From: Zygnema cylindricum | Lineage: Eukaryota; Streptophyta; Zygnematophyceae; Zygnematales; Zygnemataceae | NCBI GenBank assembly: GCA_037447655.1 | Contig: JBBHKE010000962.1 | Location: 295,822-317,321 of the forward strand | Reading direction: 5' to 3' | DNA length: 21,500 bases | In this document: piece by piece, positions 1 to 9,124 of the stretch | How the letters are laid out: the number at the start of each line of letters is the position of its first letter | How positions within the stretch are numbered: position 1 is the first letter of the stretch | Notes under the pieces: model-generated | What the model saw: the letters and a program-made list of their open reading frames with translations, nothing else | Database searches by the model: none | Told to the model about the DNA's origin: nothing | Translations under genes and position numbers: made by a program

Positions 1-583
1 ATAGCTAACTGTAGTACCCAGCTAGCTTTATCTTTTTGTTTCATCGTATCAGACGCAGCTCTCATAGTATTAGGAAGTCCCCTCATTAGTAAAGCAGCGT
101 GTTGAAACTGAGGAAAAGATCCACCTGCACAAGCATGAGAATCTATTAGTATTCGAAATTTATTACAATATTCTGCCATTGTGCCACTTGTGTATATGTA
201 GTGCCAAATCCGTCCAGCCAGAAGTAGTTCTTCCTAAACATTAGCCTTTTCAAAATCATCCTTGAGAGATTTCCAGATATCGATCGCCTTTTTCATTTTT
301 ATCCGTGACATAGCCAATTTTTTTGAAATAGAGAATGTCAAAATTGACTGAGCTTGCGAATTTTTCTTTGACCAAGATGGATCCGATTCCTCTAATGAAC
401 CATCCAAAATATCCAAAAGATTAACATTCTCGAAATGTGTTTCCACCATGTCCGCCCAATATGCGTATTTTTCTTCGAGAAAATAGGAATTCTTGATGTC
501 AGGCCCATAACTTGTTGTTCTACGACCACTGGAGCAGGTGAAACATCAGCAGTAGTAGTAGAAGTAGACAAAATCTCACTCAC
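1..583 (-). pseudogene. gag: Copia gag (UBN2-type) of element A, broken
   Basis: N-terminal gag of a plant copia element. The first segment (583 to about 480) reads an S/T-rich leader followed by VMGLTSRIPIF. A frameshift near 480 then moves to the frame reading EEKYAYWADMVETHFENVN (about 480-234), with an LxDIxKSL-like segment typical of UBN2 gag. A second stop or shift near 230 leads into a frame reading TSGTMAEYCNKFRILIDSH and ending in LRGLPNTMRAASD at the left edge. The frame opens three codons after a stop with GTG where ATG is expected, so the initiator looks mutated. Downstream gag and pol lie outside the window. The identification rests on my recognition of the fold's sequence pattern, not on a search. 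Confidence 0.75.
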
Positions 584-1160
584 AAAAGCTTATCAAGAAT
601 CCTATCAAACATTTTTTTTCTACAGCTCACCAAATTGACACAAAGAAACAAATTGCTTCAAACTATTCCACATTATAGAATATCACAAAGACTGGCAACT
701 CTCAAAGTTTCAGCTAAATTGATCCAACATACACCAAGATATGCAACATAGAAGTTTCCCAAAAAGAGTCTGCAGATTACACAGTCTTAAAGTCTGGATA
801 CATAAAATGTTTTACGTCCTAAGTCTTATACTCTTCACTTAGTTGTCCTACTTACATAGTGTTGTACTACCAATACAAGTGTTCCTAAAAGATGCGTCCA
901 AAAGAACTAAACTGCCACTAAGGTCTCAGTGCTCCTAATCACGCTAAAACTTATCTATCACTATACAATCAATATTACTGAGAATCATATACAGGTGATT
1001 TGTTCAAATACTTGTTGCGTTGCTTAGTGGCATCGTCTGGGTACGTCCATCCGGCTGAGTCACTTAATTATTCTCTTATGAATCTCTTCTGTTGACTTGA
1101 TTCATATAAACCGTAGCAACGCAGTCTAATTCGTGATCACATTCAAATATCTGAAGCTTC
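584..1160 (-). other. Leader / LTR region of element A
   Basis: AT-rich stretch without a coding frame between the gag of element A and the tandem repeats of its putative U3. It should contain R, U5 and the primer binding site, but I find no clear TGGTATCAGAGC-like site on the minus strand and cannot place the LTR end. Nothing else is recognisable here. Confidence 0.45.
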
Positions 1161-1365
1161 GTAGCAACTACGTTGTCTTATACCAAAAGCAACCGCAACT
1201 GCGTTTGTCTTGTTGTGTAGCAACTGCGTTGTCTTGTACCAAATTATCAACAATTGCGTTTGTCCCGTTGCGTCACAGGCTGCGTTCCTCTGTACAGATC
1301 ATATCAAAAATAACCGCAGCTGCGCCTGTCTCTTTTGCGTCGCAGCTACGTTGTTCTAATGCTGG
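1161..1365. repeat. Degenerate 55-67 bp tandem repeats in LTR of element A
   Basis: About three and a half imperfect copies start near 1161, 1217, 1272 and 1339. Each opens with a variant of GTAGCAACTGCGTTGTC and most continue into a CAACTGCGTTTGTC-like half. Spacing is 56, 55 and 67 bases. They lie 100-300 bases inside the putative LTR start, that is in U3, where tandem enhancer-like blocks are common in plant copia elements. The regulatory role is inference. Confidence 0.65.
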
Positions 1366-1481
1366 TGTTGGTACCATTCAAAAACATGCATTGTGCTTCA
1401 AGTGACGACGCGTGTCCCTATAGATCTATTTTTCCGTCGTCCTATAAATTTGCTGAGACTTAAAGCTTTCCAAAAACAACA

Positions 1482-2602
1482 TCTTTCTCGGTCTCTCTCT
1501 ACTTGATTACCAAAATATATCTTGCCTCCCCTATATCTTCCATTTCAAATCTCTCGTTATGAGAGGTTTTTATTTTATATAATTTTTCCATTGATTTCCT
1601 TAAAACAAGCAAATCATCAACATAAATTGCAATAAATATAACACCTTCATCATCTTCAAAAACATAGAATGAGTGATCTGAGCTTATCCGAATATATCCT
1701 TGACCGGTAAGAAACTCATCAAGCTTTTTATTCCACTGTCGAGGCGCTTGTTTTAAACCATAAAGAGATTTAATCAGCCGGCATACCTTACTCTCCTCTC
1801 TTTCCTCAACAAATCCTTTGGGTTGTCGCATGAATATTTCCTCTTCCAAATCTCCAAGCAAAAAGGTTGTCTTGATGTCCATCTGGTGCACCTCTATGTC
1901 TTCCGTTGCTGCTAGACTGAGAAGTATGCAGACGGAGGGAAATCTAACGACTGGGGCAATGGTTTCCTCGAAGTCGATTCCTTCTTTCTGTGTAAATCCT
2001 TTTGCCACTAATCGGGCTTTATAACGCTCAATGGTGTTATATGGGTTATGTTTTAATTTGAAGACCCACTTACAACCGATTGGTTTTCGGTTAGTAGGAC
2101 AATCCATCAGCTCCCAAGTATCGGCTGCCATAATTGAGGCCACCTCCTCATTGATGGCTTTCTTCCACCGGTTCCTTTCTGGACAAGTCATCGCCTCTCT
2201 ATAAGTTTGAGGTTCAACTTGATGAGATAGTTTTGTTACCTTGTTATTAAATTGTTTTTCTTGCAATTTTTTGCAACTTCTCCTTCCCCCCTCAAAATCT
2301 GTGGCCGGAATAGATGGTTCTCGTGGGTTCTTTCGAACAATCTCGGCTTCTCCCCTGTCTTTTGATTTCGAATTAATTTCCATCACGTCTTCCGCTTCGG
2401 GTAGAGTTGTCACTTGAGTTTCCGCAGCCGAGTCTTTTTCGGTCTGATTTGTACCTCCAAGAATGTCATCTTCTCTAAAACTTGGATAGTTAGGAAGCTC
2501 AAAGTCATCGAAATTTCCTGTCTCAAATCTGATTTTGACTGTTTTTGTATGCTTAAAGAGATCTATAGATTTTCCTTCATCCATAACCACTAGATGCTTC
2601 AC
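1482..2602 (-). pseudogene. pol: Copia pol, integrase C-term and reverse transcriptase (element 1)
   Basis: One open frame of 367 codons. It starts in the variable integrase C-terminus (an acidic linker with a KNPREPSIPA segment) and passes into the copia reverse transcriptase: CKWVFKLK, ERYKARLVAKGFTQKEGIDF, a KSLYGLKQAPRQW block and the catalytic YVDDLLVL. The frame ends at VIK followed by TAG, where element 3 reads IQMERDR. Homology continues out of frame for about 15 bases to 1483 and then stops abruptly at the LTR start of element A. RNase H is therefore missing. The annotated first Met is internal to pol, not a true start; the polyprotein continues upstream through a stop near 2700. Confidence 0.9.
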
Positions 2603-3321
2603 TAGGATAATATCCTCTCTTTTGAGATCATAGACTTTGTATCCTTTTACATCTTGATCATATCCTAGTAGATATCCTGGTTTTCCTTTTCCGTCTAACT
2701 TCTAGTTTGAGCGATCTATGTCTAAACTGAACACTTGACTACCGAAAACCTTTCAGTGTGAAACATGTGGTTTTCGGCCTGTCCATCCCTCATAGGGTGT
2801 TTGGCCTTTTACTGCTGAAGTAAGAACTCTTTTTTTGAGATAATTTGCACAGTTTCGGCCCAAAACTTCTTTCCTATCTTCGTATCTGACAACATACTTC
2901 TAGGTGTATCACTGAGTGTTCGATTTAATCTTTCAGCTACACCATTCTGCTCAAGATTTTCAGAAACTGTCTTTTGGTGTTGCACTCCATCTTCTCTCAG
3001 AAAATCCTCAAACTAGTTAGAGGTATACTCTCCACCATTGTCACTCTTGACTCTCTTGATTGAGGTTTCATGGATTTTTTCACTCCATGCTTTATATTGT
3101 TTAAAACATTCATGAGCCTCTGACGTATTTTTCAAAAAATACACCGTAGAATACCGAGCCTAATCATCGGTGATAGTCATCATAAATCTCTTCTCCCTGG
3201 GTGATGGCACTCTGGCCGGCCCCCAAATATCTGTGTATACTAAATCTAAAATCTTTTCTCCCTTATAGGTGGCAGTTTTTGGGAAGGGTAACCTCTGTGC
3301 TTTACCTTGAGCACATCCACT
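2603..3321 (-). pseudogene. pol: Copia integrase (element 1), three TAG stops and a frameshift
   Basis: Integrase core between protease and reverse transcriptase. Translating the minus strand gives GCAQGKAQRLPFPK (end of the zinc-binding N-domain), then the first catalytic Asp in YTDIW, the second in KSDNGGEY and the Glu in EQNGVAERLNRTL, so the D,D,E triad is retained. The frame is broken by TAG where relatives have Trp (DDWSRY, near 3163), by TAG where they have Gln (SNQFE, near 3014) and by TAG for Trp near 2702 (SNWKLD). Between about 2830 and 2750 a frame change disrupts the join to the C-terminal part. All three stops fit single C-to-T or G-to-A changes. Confidence 0.85.
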
Positions 3322-3849
3322 TCAATCACTTAGATTCTCACTTTCACCGAACTGAATCCCTTTCACTACTCCCATCTTTTTCATCTCTCTTAACTTATCT
3401 AGATCCACATGCCCAAGCCTCTTATGCCACAACATTATATCATGAACACCAGCATAATAAAGTTTCTTCTTTTTATTGCTTATAATCAGCCTAAACATCC
3501 CTTGGCTACCTTTTTCAGCAGTGAAATAAACTTCCTCCTCAAAACTAGCAGTAAAGACTCCTTTCCTAGTGCTAGTATCAAAACCCTTACCATCTAATAC
3601 AGACGTAGAGATGAGGGTTTTGTTCAGCTCCGGAATAAACAATACATCGGAGAATGTAACTATGGATGTCTTTCCTTCTACTAACACTTTTACATCTACC
3701 GATCCTACAAGAGTAGTAGTGACCATCCTCCCATCCTCGTGCTCTATCTCTACGATGGGAATCTTTCTCATCTTAGTGAACAGATGTTTATCTTTACACA
3801 TGTGCATGGATTCACCTGAGTCTACAATCCAGTCTGCTTCACCTTTCAA
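3322..3849 (-). pseudogene. pol: Copia protease and gag-pre-integrase (element 1)
   Basis: Aspartic protease of the copia type: the active-site block reads WIVDSGESMHMC, where the family norm is DSGAS, so the residue after Gly is changed (A to E) but the catalytic Asp is kept. A VTFSDVLFIPELNKTLIS segment follows, then the gag-pre-integrase domain with LWHKRLGHVDLDKLREM, whose His begins the integrase HHCC motif. The frame ends at a TAG-like break (LSD stop) at 3322, just before GCAQGK. It is separated from gag by about 20 bases and a frame change at 3850-3868. Confidence 0.9.
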
Positions 3850-3867
3850 TCCACCGGAAGCACATTT

Positions 3868-4981
3868 CTACATTCGTGGAATTTGGACCTCGTTTTTTGC
3901 TTCCAACTCCTCATCCAATCGGAGTTTATCGTCCTCGTCCTCGGATTCCGCCTCATGAACCTGTGTCACAAGGGCCTTTTTCTTTCCTCTTAGGGGTCCA
4001 CCGGTCTGCCCCTCGTTTAACCGCAGCTCGGTTAACTTAGTGCATTCAGCTATATAGTGCCCGGGTTTATTACAAAAATGGCACAAACCCTTGGGAGTCC
4101 TTGGTCCGAACTCGTCGGTCTGATTTTTTTGCCCCTCCCCTCGATAATTTCCAACTTGTTTCCTGAAATCATTGTTCCTCCAATCGGTCCCAGCTGCCAA
4201 TGCTTGCCCACTCTTTTCTCCCATTCGGATCTCAATCGTATTCTCCCGAACGAGAATCATCCATACCACTGAATTCCAAATCCACCTTGAGTCCTCCAAG
4301 TCATGCACACGGTTGACTATGTTCTCGAACTCATCGGGTAACTTCATTAGTAAACAGTTAACCTTTTCCTTTTCGCTAAATACTTTTCCAACACTCTCCA
4401 GTTCCATGAAAAATGTAGCAAGCTCATTCCAAAAGTCCAATATCTTCCCCCCCTTTGTATACATACTCCTTAATTTTCTAATCAGCCAACTATTGTTGCT
4501 GAATCGAACCACTTCAATACATCTGTTTGAGAGCCACCCAAAAATCGGATGCCCTCTATACTTGCAAATGGGGAGATGCAAGCCCTTGAGTTAGATGGCG
4601 GAGGATGAAGTGCTTAGCCGCCGTATTGTTGTAGTCCCAGGTATCAATATCATTCTCCTCGTTCCTCGGAATAGGTGACATGAATGCCGAACCGGTTGCT
4701 ATTGGTGTGACCGTCTCCTTCTCCTTTCCTTTGTCCACCACCTCCCCTTTTTTTGTCTCCTCCGTTGAAGATGGATCTGCATTTCTAGTGAATCTGCCTT
4801 GTGTAAACCCTGGTGGTATCCTAAGACTTGATGGACGCCTCACCCGTCCACTCACTATTTCCCAGAACCGTTTCTGACATAGAGCTCCTGTCATTATACT
4901 TTCCCAGTATATGAAGCCAGCTCCATTGGATATGGGCACCCTAGATGGTGGGCCCATAACTTGAAACTGTGAGACCTCCAT
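3868..4981 (-). pseudogene. gag: Copia gag with CCHC knuckle (element 1), one frameshift
   Basis: The start ATG at 4981 (MEVSQFQVMGPPSRVP) gives an N-terminal frame to 4556 containing the GFIYWE block, a low-complexity E/K/T linker and the FILRHLTQGLASPHLQV segment. A frameshift near 4570 moves to the frame 4581-3868, which holds the rest of the gag (KLPDEFENIVNRVHDL), the zinc knuckle CHFCNKPGHYIAEC (CX2CX4HX4C, near 4040-4085) and an acidic tail. Elements 2 and 3 carry the same gag, with MGPPSRVP as a shared landmark, which supports this start. The product would be the nucleocapsid that packages element RNA; this copy cannot make it in one piece. Confidence 0.9.
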
Positions 4982-5982
4982 AGGTCCTCAGAGTAGGCAG
5001 CTCACACGAAGCCTCTAAGATAACCTTAACCCTTTTGTGTTTCGGAAAGATTAATTGCCACCTTGGCAAAGAAAAACTCTGACCAACTTCACCCTTGTGA
5101 AGGCAAGACTCCCCTAAGTCGATAGCAAAAAGAATCTCTGAATTTGCTCCCTTGAGCAGTAAGTTATGGAGGGTCAAAGTTGACCTTTTGTACAGAAGCT
5201 CTCTAAGAGAGAGGGTCCTATCCACCAATTTTTTCTAAGTCCTATCTCTCTCTAAAACTCTATCTACTGATGTACGGCACCAACCATAGTACACTTCCGC
5301 ACACAAAAGTAGAGCTGCTGGTGTACTTTTTGTACGAATATTGTACGACATGGTCTAAATGTCGACACATGTCATATCCGGATTCGGTCTCGTAATCCTC
5401 AGAGATGCTGCGATCAAATGTAGTGTGCCACGTGTCATCCGATGTGGCGATGACCACAAACCGTCGAGATTCTTTTTCGCGATCTCGGCATTCTTCCCGT
5501 CTTGCGTGGTATTTGTTTCGTTTAAAGAAGCAAATGCGCGGTACTCGTTTCTTATCCGTACTGTAATCCGTACTTTTACATAATTGGATCTATGTATCCC
5601 AAAAACAGTTGTCGTTAAATGAATTATCCTATGTGGTAACAATTAAATACCTACATATCCTACATCACGTAACTTTATTCCTAGACTTAATTGATAAGTC
5701 TATTGACTACCGGCGGCTATATCGGACGGTAGGTACCAAGATCAAATCCTAGATTCGACATCCCATTTTAGTAAATACACTACCTATACGTAAATCAACT
5801 AATCTATTTCTCGTAAATCTCCGAATAGCATAGGCAATCATGGCTCTAGCTTCCTCTCCAACTTTTAGTGACTGCAAGAAGTGTGGGAGTTGAAGAGAGG
5901 AGTTAGAGGCAGATTGCCATGGCTTCTTTTCTACATTATATTTTAGACCTAGAAAATACTAAAATATCCATCAATTTCTACA
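4982..5982 (-). repeat. 5' LTR and leader of element 1
   Basis: Non-coding 5' region of element 1. The LTR start is TGTAGAAATTG at 5982, matching TGTTGAAAAT of element 3. The CTAGAAAATA block next to it is shared by elements 1 to 3. Going leftward come a decayed GTAC palindrome region (about 5270-5345), TAGGACTTAG (minus strand, 5235-5244), a mutated TATA box (TACAAAAGG at 5184-5192), the palindrome 5172-5185, and leader hairpins at 5107-5120, 5087-5102 and 5055-5069. I cannot fix the LTR/leader boundary. Small frames here (e.g. 4941-5228, 5355-5642) look like chance. Confidence 0.75.
5055..5120 (-). promoter_or_regulatory. Leader stem-loops of element 1
   Basis: Three hairpins lie in a row in the transcribed leader: GACTTAGGGGAGTC (5107-5120), CTTCACAAGGGTGAAG (5087-5102, six-pair stem, AAGG loop) and TTGCCAAGGTGGCAA (5055-5069). 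The middle one recurs in elements 3 and 4 with paired base changes in the stem. A role in packaging, priming or translation is possible but is inference. Confidence 0.55.
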
Positions 5983-6941
5983 TCTTGAAGTCCATCTGGT
6001 GTACTTCCATGTCTTCTACAGCTGCCAGACTGAGAAGCATCCGGACCGAGGGAAATCTGACTTGAGGAGGTTTCTTCGTAGTCTATTCCCTCTTTCTGAG
6101 TAAAACCTTTTGCCACAAACCGGGCCTTATACCGCTCAATAGTATTTTCCGGATTTAGTTTTAATTTGAAAACCCACTTACATCTAATTGGTTTTTGGTC
6201 GGGTGGATAGTCCACCAACTCCCATGTATCAGCCGCCATGATTGAAGCCATCTCTTCATTGATGGCCGTCTTCCACCGGTTTCTTTTCGGGCAGTTCATT
6301 GCCTCTCGATATGTTTGAGGTTCATCCGGGTGAGAGAGTTTAGTGACCTTGTTGTTAACTTGTTTCTTTTGATGCCTTTTGCTGCTTCTTCTCCCTCTCT
6401 CAAAATCTGCTGCTGGAATAGATGGTTCACGTGGATTCTTTCGAATCACCACGGCTTCTCCCATGTCCCTTGGATCCATATCCATTTCCACCACGTCTTC
6501 TGCTTCAGGTATAGGTGTCATTGGTGTTTCCAAGTCCAAGTCTTTCTCGGTCTGTTTTGAATCTGCAAGAATGTCATCCGAACCTGCAACAGTATCATCT
6601 TCTTGGAGACCTGGATAGTTAGAAAGATGGAAGTCATCGGAATTGTCTGACTCAAATCTGATTCTGACAAACTTTGAGGATTTGAAGGGATCTACTGACT
6701 TGCCTTCATTCATAGCTACCAGGTGCTTTACTAAAATTATATCTTCTCTCTTTAGATCATACACTCTATATCCTTTTACATCCTCATCATATCCCAGCAA
6801 GTATGTGGGTTTCCCTTTAGGATCTAGTTTCCAGCTAGATTTATCTGTATCTAAACTGAAGACTTTACTGGCGAAAACCTTTAAGTGAGATAGATCTAGT
6901 TTTTCGCCGGTCCATTTCTCATATGGAGTTTGGCCTTTCAT
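5983..6941 (-). pseudogene. pol: Copia pol, integrase C-term and start of RT (element 2)
   Basis: The frame begins in the integrase C-terminal part (TPYEKWTGEKLDLSHLKVFASKVFSLD), crosses the acidic variable linker (KNPREPSIPAADFERGRRS) and enters the reverse transcriptase (CKWVFKLKLNPENTIERYKA). After KEGIDYEET it shifts: the TFAPVV segment is replaced by SSSQISLG, which fits a deletion near 6065. The remaining out-of-frame sequence still encodes the conserved QMD block before the junction with element 1 at 5983. The YVDD half of the enzyme is absent. The first Met is internal; the polyprotein came from upstream. Confidence 0.9.
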
Positions 6942-7639
6942 CGCTCAAGTTAGTACTCTATTTCTCAAATAATAAGCACAATTCATAGCTTCGGCCCAAA
7001 AAAATTTTCCTATCATTTTATTTGACAACATACTCCGCGCACTATCATTTAGTGTCCTATTCAATCTCTCGCCAACACCATTCTATTCCGGGTTTTTCCG
7101 GAATTGTCTTTTGATGTTGCACACCGTCCTCACTTAAGAACTCCTCAAACTGATTGGAGGTATATTCCCCTCCATTCTCACTTCTTACTCTCTTTATAGA
7201 GGTCTCGTGAAGCTTCTTGGCCCATGTTTTATATTGTTTGAAATACTCCGGAGTTTCTGATTTGTTTTTCAAAAAATATACCCGAGAGTACCGAGACCAA
7301 TCATCAGTAATGGTTAGCAGAAATCTTTTCCCTCCGGGTGATAGCACTCTTGCCGATCCCCAAATGTCCTTGCGTACCAAATCAAGATTTTTTCTCCTTT
7401 ATGGGTTGCTTCCTTTGGAAATGGTAATCTATGTGCTTTACCCTGAGCACACCGATTGCAATCACTTAAATCTCATTTTCCCCAAAGCGTATCCCATCTT
7501 CAACTACTCCCATCTTTTTCATTTCTTTTAACTTTTCTAGATTCACATGCCCAACTCTCTTATGCCACAACATAATATCATTGACACCAGCATAGTAAAG
7601 TTTGAGTTTTTTATTACTTAAAGCAAGCCTTAACATTCC
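6942..7639 (-). pseudogene. pol: Copia integrase and gag-pre-integrase (element 2), broken
   Basis: The best frame (7380-7057) carries KDIWGSARVLSPGGKRF (first catalytic Asp), ITDDWSRYSRVYFLKNKSE and RSENGGEY, in which the second catalytic Asp is replaced by Glu (relatives have CDNGGEY or SDNGGEY). It then shifts just before the EQNGVAERLN block, so the Glu of the triad is out of frame (near 7075-7090). Upstream, 7440-7640 still shows the CAQGK and RLGH segments in broken frames; downstream, 6942-7056 encodes the SARSMLSNKMIGK and FWAEA region with stops. The triad change and the frameshift make it inactive. Confidence 0.8.
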
Positions 7640-8044
7640 TTAGCTACCTTTCTCAGCAATGAAATACACATCTTCCTCAAAGCTAGCTGTAAAAACTCCT
7701 TTTCTAGTGCTAGTTTCAAAAACTTTATTATCTAATACAGATTTAGAGATAAGGTTTTTGTTTAACTTTGGAATGAACAATACATCGGAGAATGTAACTA
7801 TTGAGGTTTTACCTTCCACTATGACTTTCAGATCTACCGATCTTACATAAGTAGTGGTAACTACCCTCCCATCCCTATATTCAATCTCTACGGTAGGAAT
7901 ATTTCTCAGCTTAGTGAACAGATGCTTATCCTTGCACATGAGCATGGAGGCACCTGAATCCACAATCCAACCCCCTTCACCTTTCAGTCCACCGAAAGCA
8001 CATTTTTGCTTCCGTGGAATTTCGACTTCTTTCTTTGCCTCCAA
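7640..8044 (-). pseudogene. pol: Copia aspartic protease (element 2)
   Basis: Frame of 134 codons beginning inside the gag-protease linker (EIPRKQKCAFGGLKG). It contains the intact copia protease active site WIVDSGASMLMC, then VEIEYRDGRVVTTTYV and VTFSDVLFIPKLNKNLISKSVL, and ends at a TAG after AEKGS where element 1 reads GSQGMFRL (CAG-to-TAG-type change). This is the only protease of the three in the window with an unaltered DSGAS. It aligns throughout with 3322-3849 and 13655-14150. Confidence 0.9.
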
Positions 8045-8110
8045 CTCCTCATCTAAAAAAAGTTCGTCGTCCTCCTCATCGGATTCTTCCTCAAGTACCT
8101 GTGTGACAAG

Positions 8111-9124
8111 TTACTTTTTCTTCCCTCGTGGCTGACCACTGGTCTGCCTCTCCTTTATCCGAAGCTCGGTCAGTTTGGTACATTCCGCCATGTAATGCCC
8201 GGGTTTCGTGCAAAAATGACAAAGCCCCTTAGGTCCCCTTGTTCTGGACTCATCGGATTGTTTTTTCTCGATTTCCCCTCCATGACTTCTAAGGGTTTTC
8301 TGTGAACCTTTGTTTCTCCAACTTGCTACAGCCGCCAAGGCTTGTCCACTCTTAGATCCTCTCCGGATCTCGATTGTATTCTATCGGACGAGGATCATAC
8401 CAACTACCGAATTTCATATCCACCTGGAGTCCGACAGATTTTGTACCCGGTTCACAATGTTCTCATACTCATCGGGTAGTTTCATGAGTAAGCAGTGAAC
8501 TTTTTCCTTCTCGATTTCAGCTTTTCCAGCAGACTCTAACTCCATGAAGAGTATATCCAGCTCATTGTAGAAATGGAGCATCTTCTCTCCTTTGTGAAAG
8601 CATCCATTGATCTTTTGTTCTGCCTGCTTCTGTTCCTAAATCATATCGCTCCGGTACATATCTATAAACGCATCCCACAGATCGGATGTCCTTTCCACTT
8701 GCAAATGAGGACCTGCGAGTCCTTATGTGAGATGACGCAGGATAAAGTGCTTGGTTGCCATGTTGTTGTAGTCCTAAGTATCGATGACATTCTCCTCATT
8801 CCTCAAAATAGGAGACATGAAAACAGAACCGGTTGCTTTAGGTGAGGTTTTCTCTTTTTCTGTCCCCTTTTCCATCACGATGCTTTCTCCGTCTTGTGAG
8901 TCCTCTGATGGCGGTGGATCTGGTTTCCTAGCAAATTTGCTTCCTCCAAACCTTGGAGGGATAGCAAGAACAGATTGACGCTTTACTCGCCCACTCACTA
9001 TTCATCAATATCTTTTCTCACGAAGGGATCCCATCATCATACTCTCCCAGTAGATGAACCCAGTCTTGTTCAATGTGGGCACCCTAGAGGGTGGGCCCAT
9101 AACCTGCAACTCTGAGACCTCCAT
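8111..9124 (-). pseudogene. gag: Copia gag with CCHC knuckle (element 2), heavily broken
   Basis: The start is inferred at ATG 9122-9124, whose downstream codons match MEVS and then MGPPSRVP of element 1. The frame 8998-8774 holds the middle variable linker (MSGRVKRQSVLAIPPRFGGSKF, then an E/K/S-rich run ending in RNEENVIDT). The frame 8338-8111 holds the C-terminal part with the zinc knuckle CHFCTKPGHYMAEC and a basic RGKKK end. Between them (8774-8338) the FILRHL and KLPDEYEN segments can be recognised in changing frames. At least three shifts or stops separate the pieces, so it is a gag relic. Confidence 0.85.

Larger units (their letters stand above)
1..1481 (-). mobile_element. Copia element A, 5' part (LTR, leader, gag)
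   Basis: This is the 5' part of a Ty1/copia-type retrotransposon on the minus strand, running off the left edge. Its gag begins near 583 and reads leftward. The right limit is set where the reverse-transcriptase homology of element 1 stops (about 1483) and a minus-strand sequence starting TGTTGTTTTTGG begins at 1481, a typical LTR start. The adjoining five bases on the right (tcttt) are a candidate target duplication whose partner would lie left of the window. I could not place the inner LTR boundary or a primer binding site between 584 and about 1100. Its gag differs from that of elements 1 to 3, so it is another lineage. Confidence 0.7.
1482..5982 (-). mobile_element. Copia element 1, interrupted in RT by element A
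   Basis: Minus-strand Ty1/copia element, 5' to 3' from right to left: LTR (starts TGTAGAAATTG at 5982), leader, gag (start ATG at 4981), protease, integrase, reverse transcriptase. It stops inside the reverse transcriptase at about 1483, where element A begins; RNase H and the 3' LTR are absent here and would be expected left of the window. On the right its LTR start directly abuts the mid-reverse-transcriptase of element 2, so it looks inserted into element 2. Several frameshifts and TAG stops make it non-autonomous. Confidence 0.85.

Noticed and set aside
435-4594. Plus-strand frames at 435-638, 1818-2024, 3201-3485, 3569-3958 and 4172-4594
   Set aside because: They lie antisense to gag, protease and RT segments with clear family motifs and show no motif of their own.
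5260-5642. Minus-strand frames of 65 and 95 codons in the LTR of element 1
   Set aside because: No counterpart in the aligned LTRs of elements 2 and 3; chance frames.
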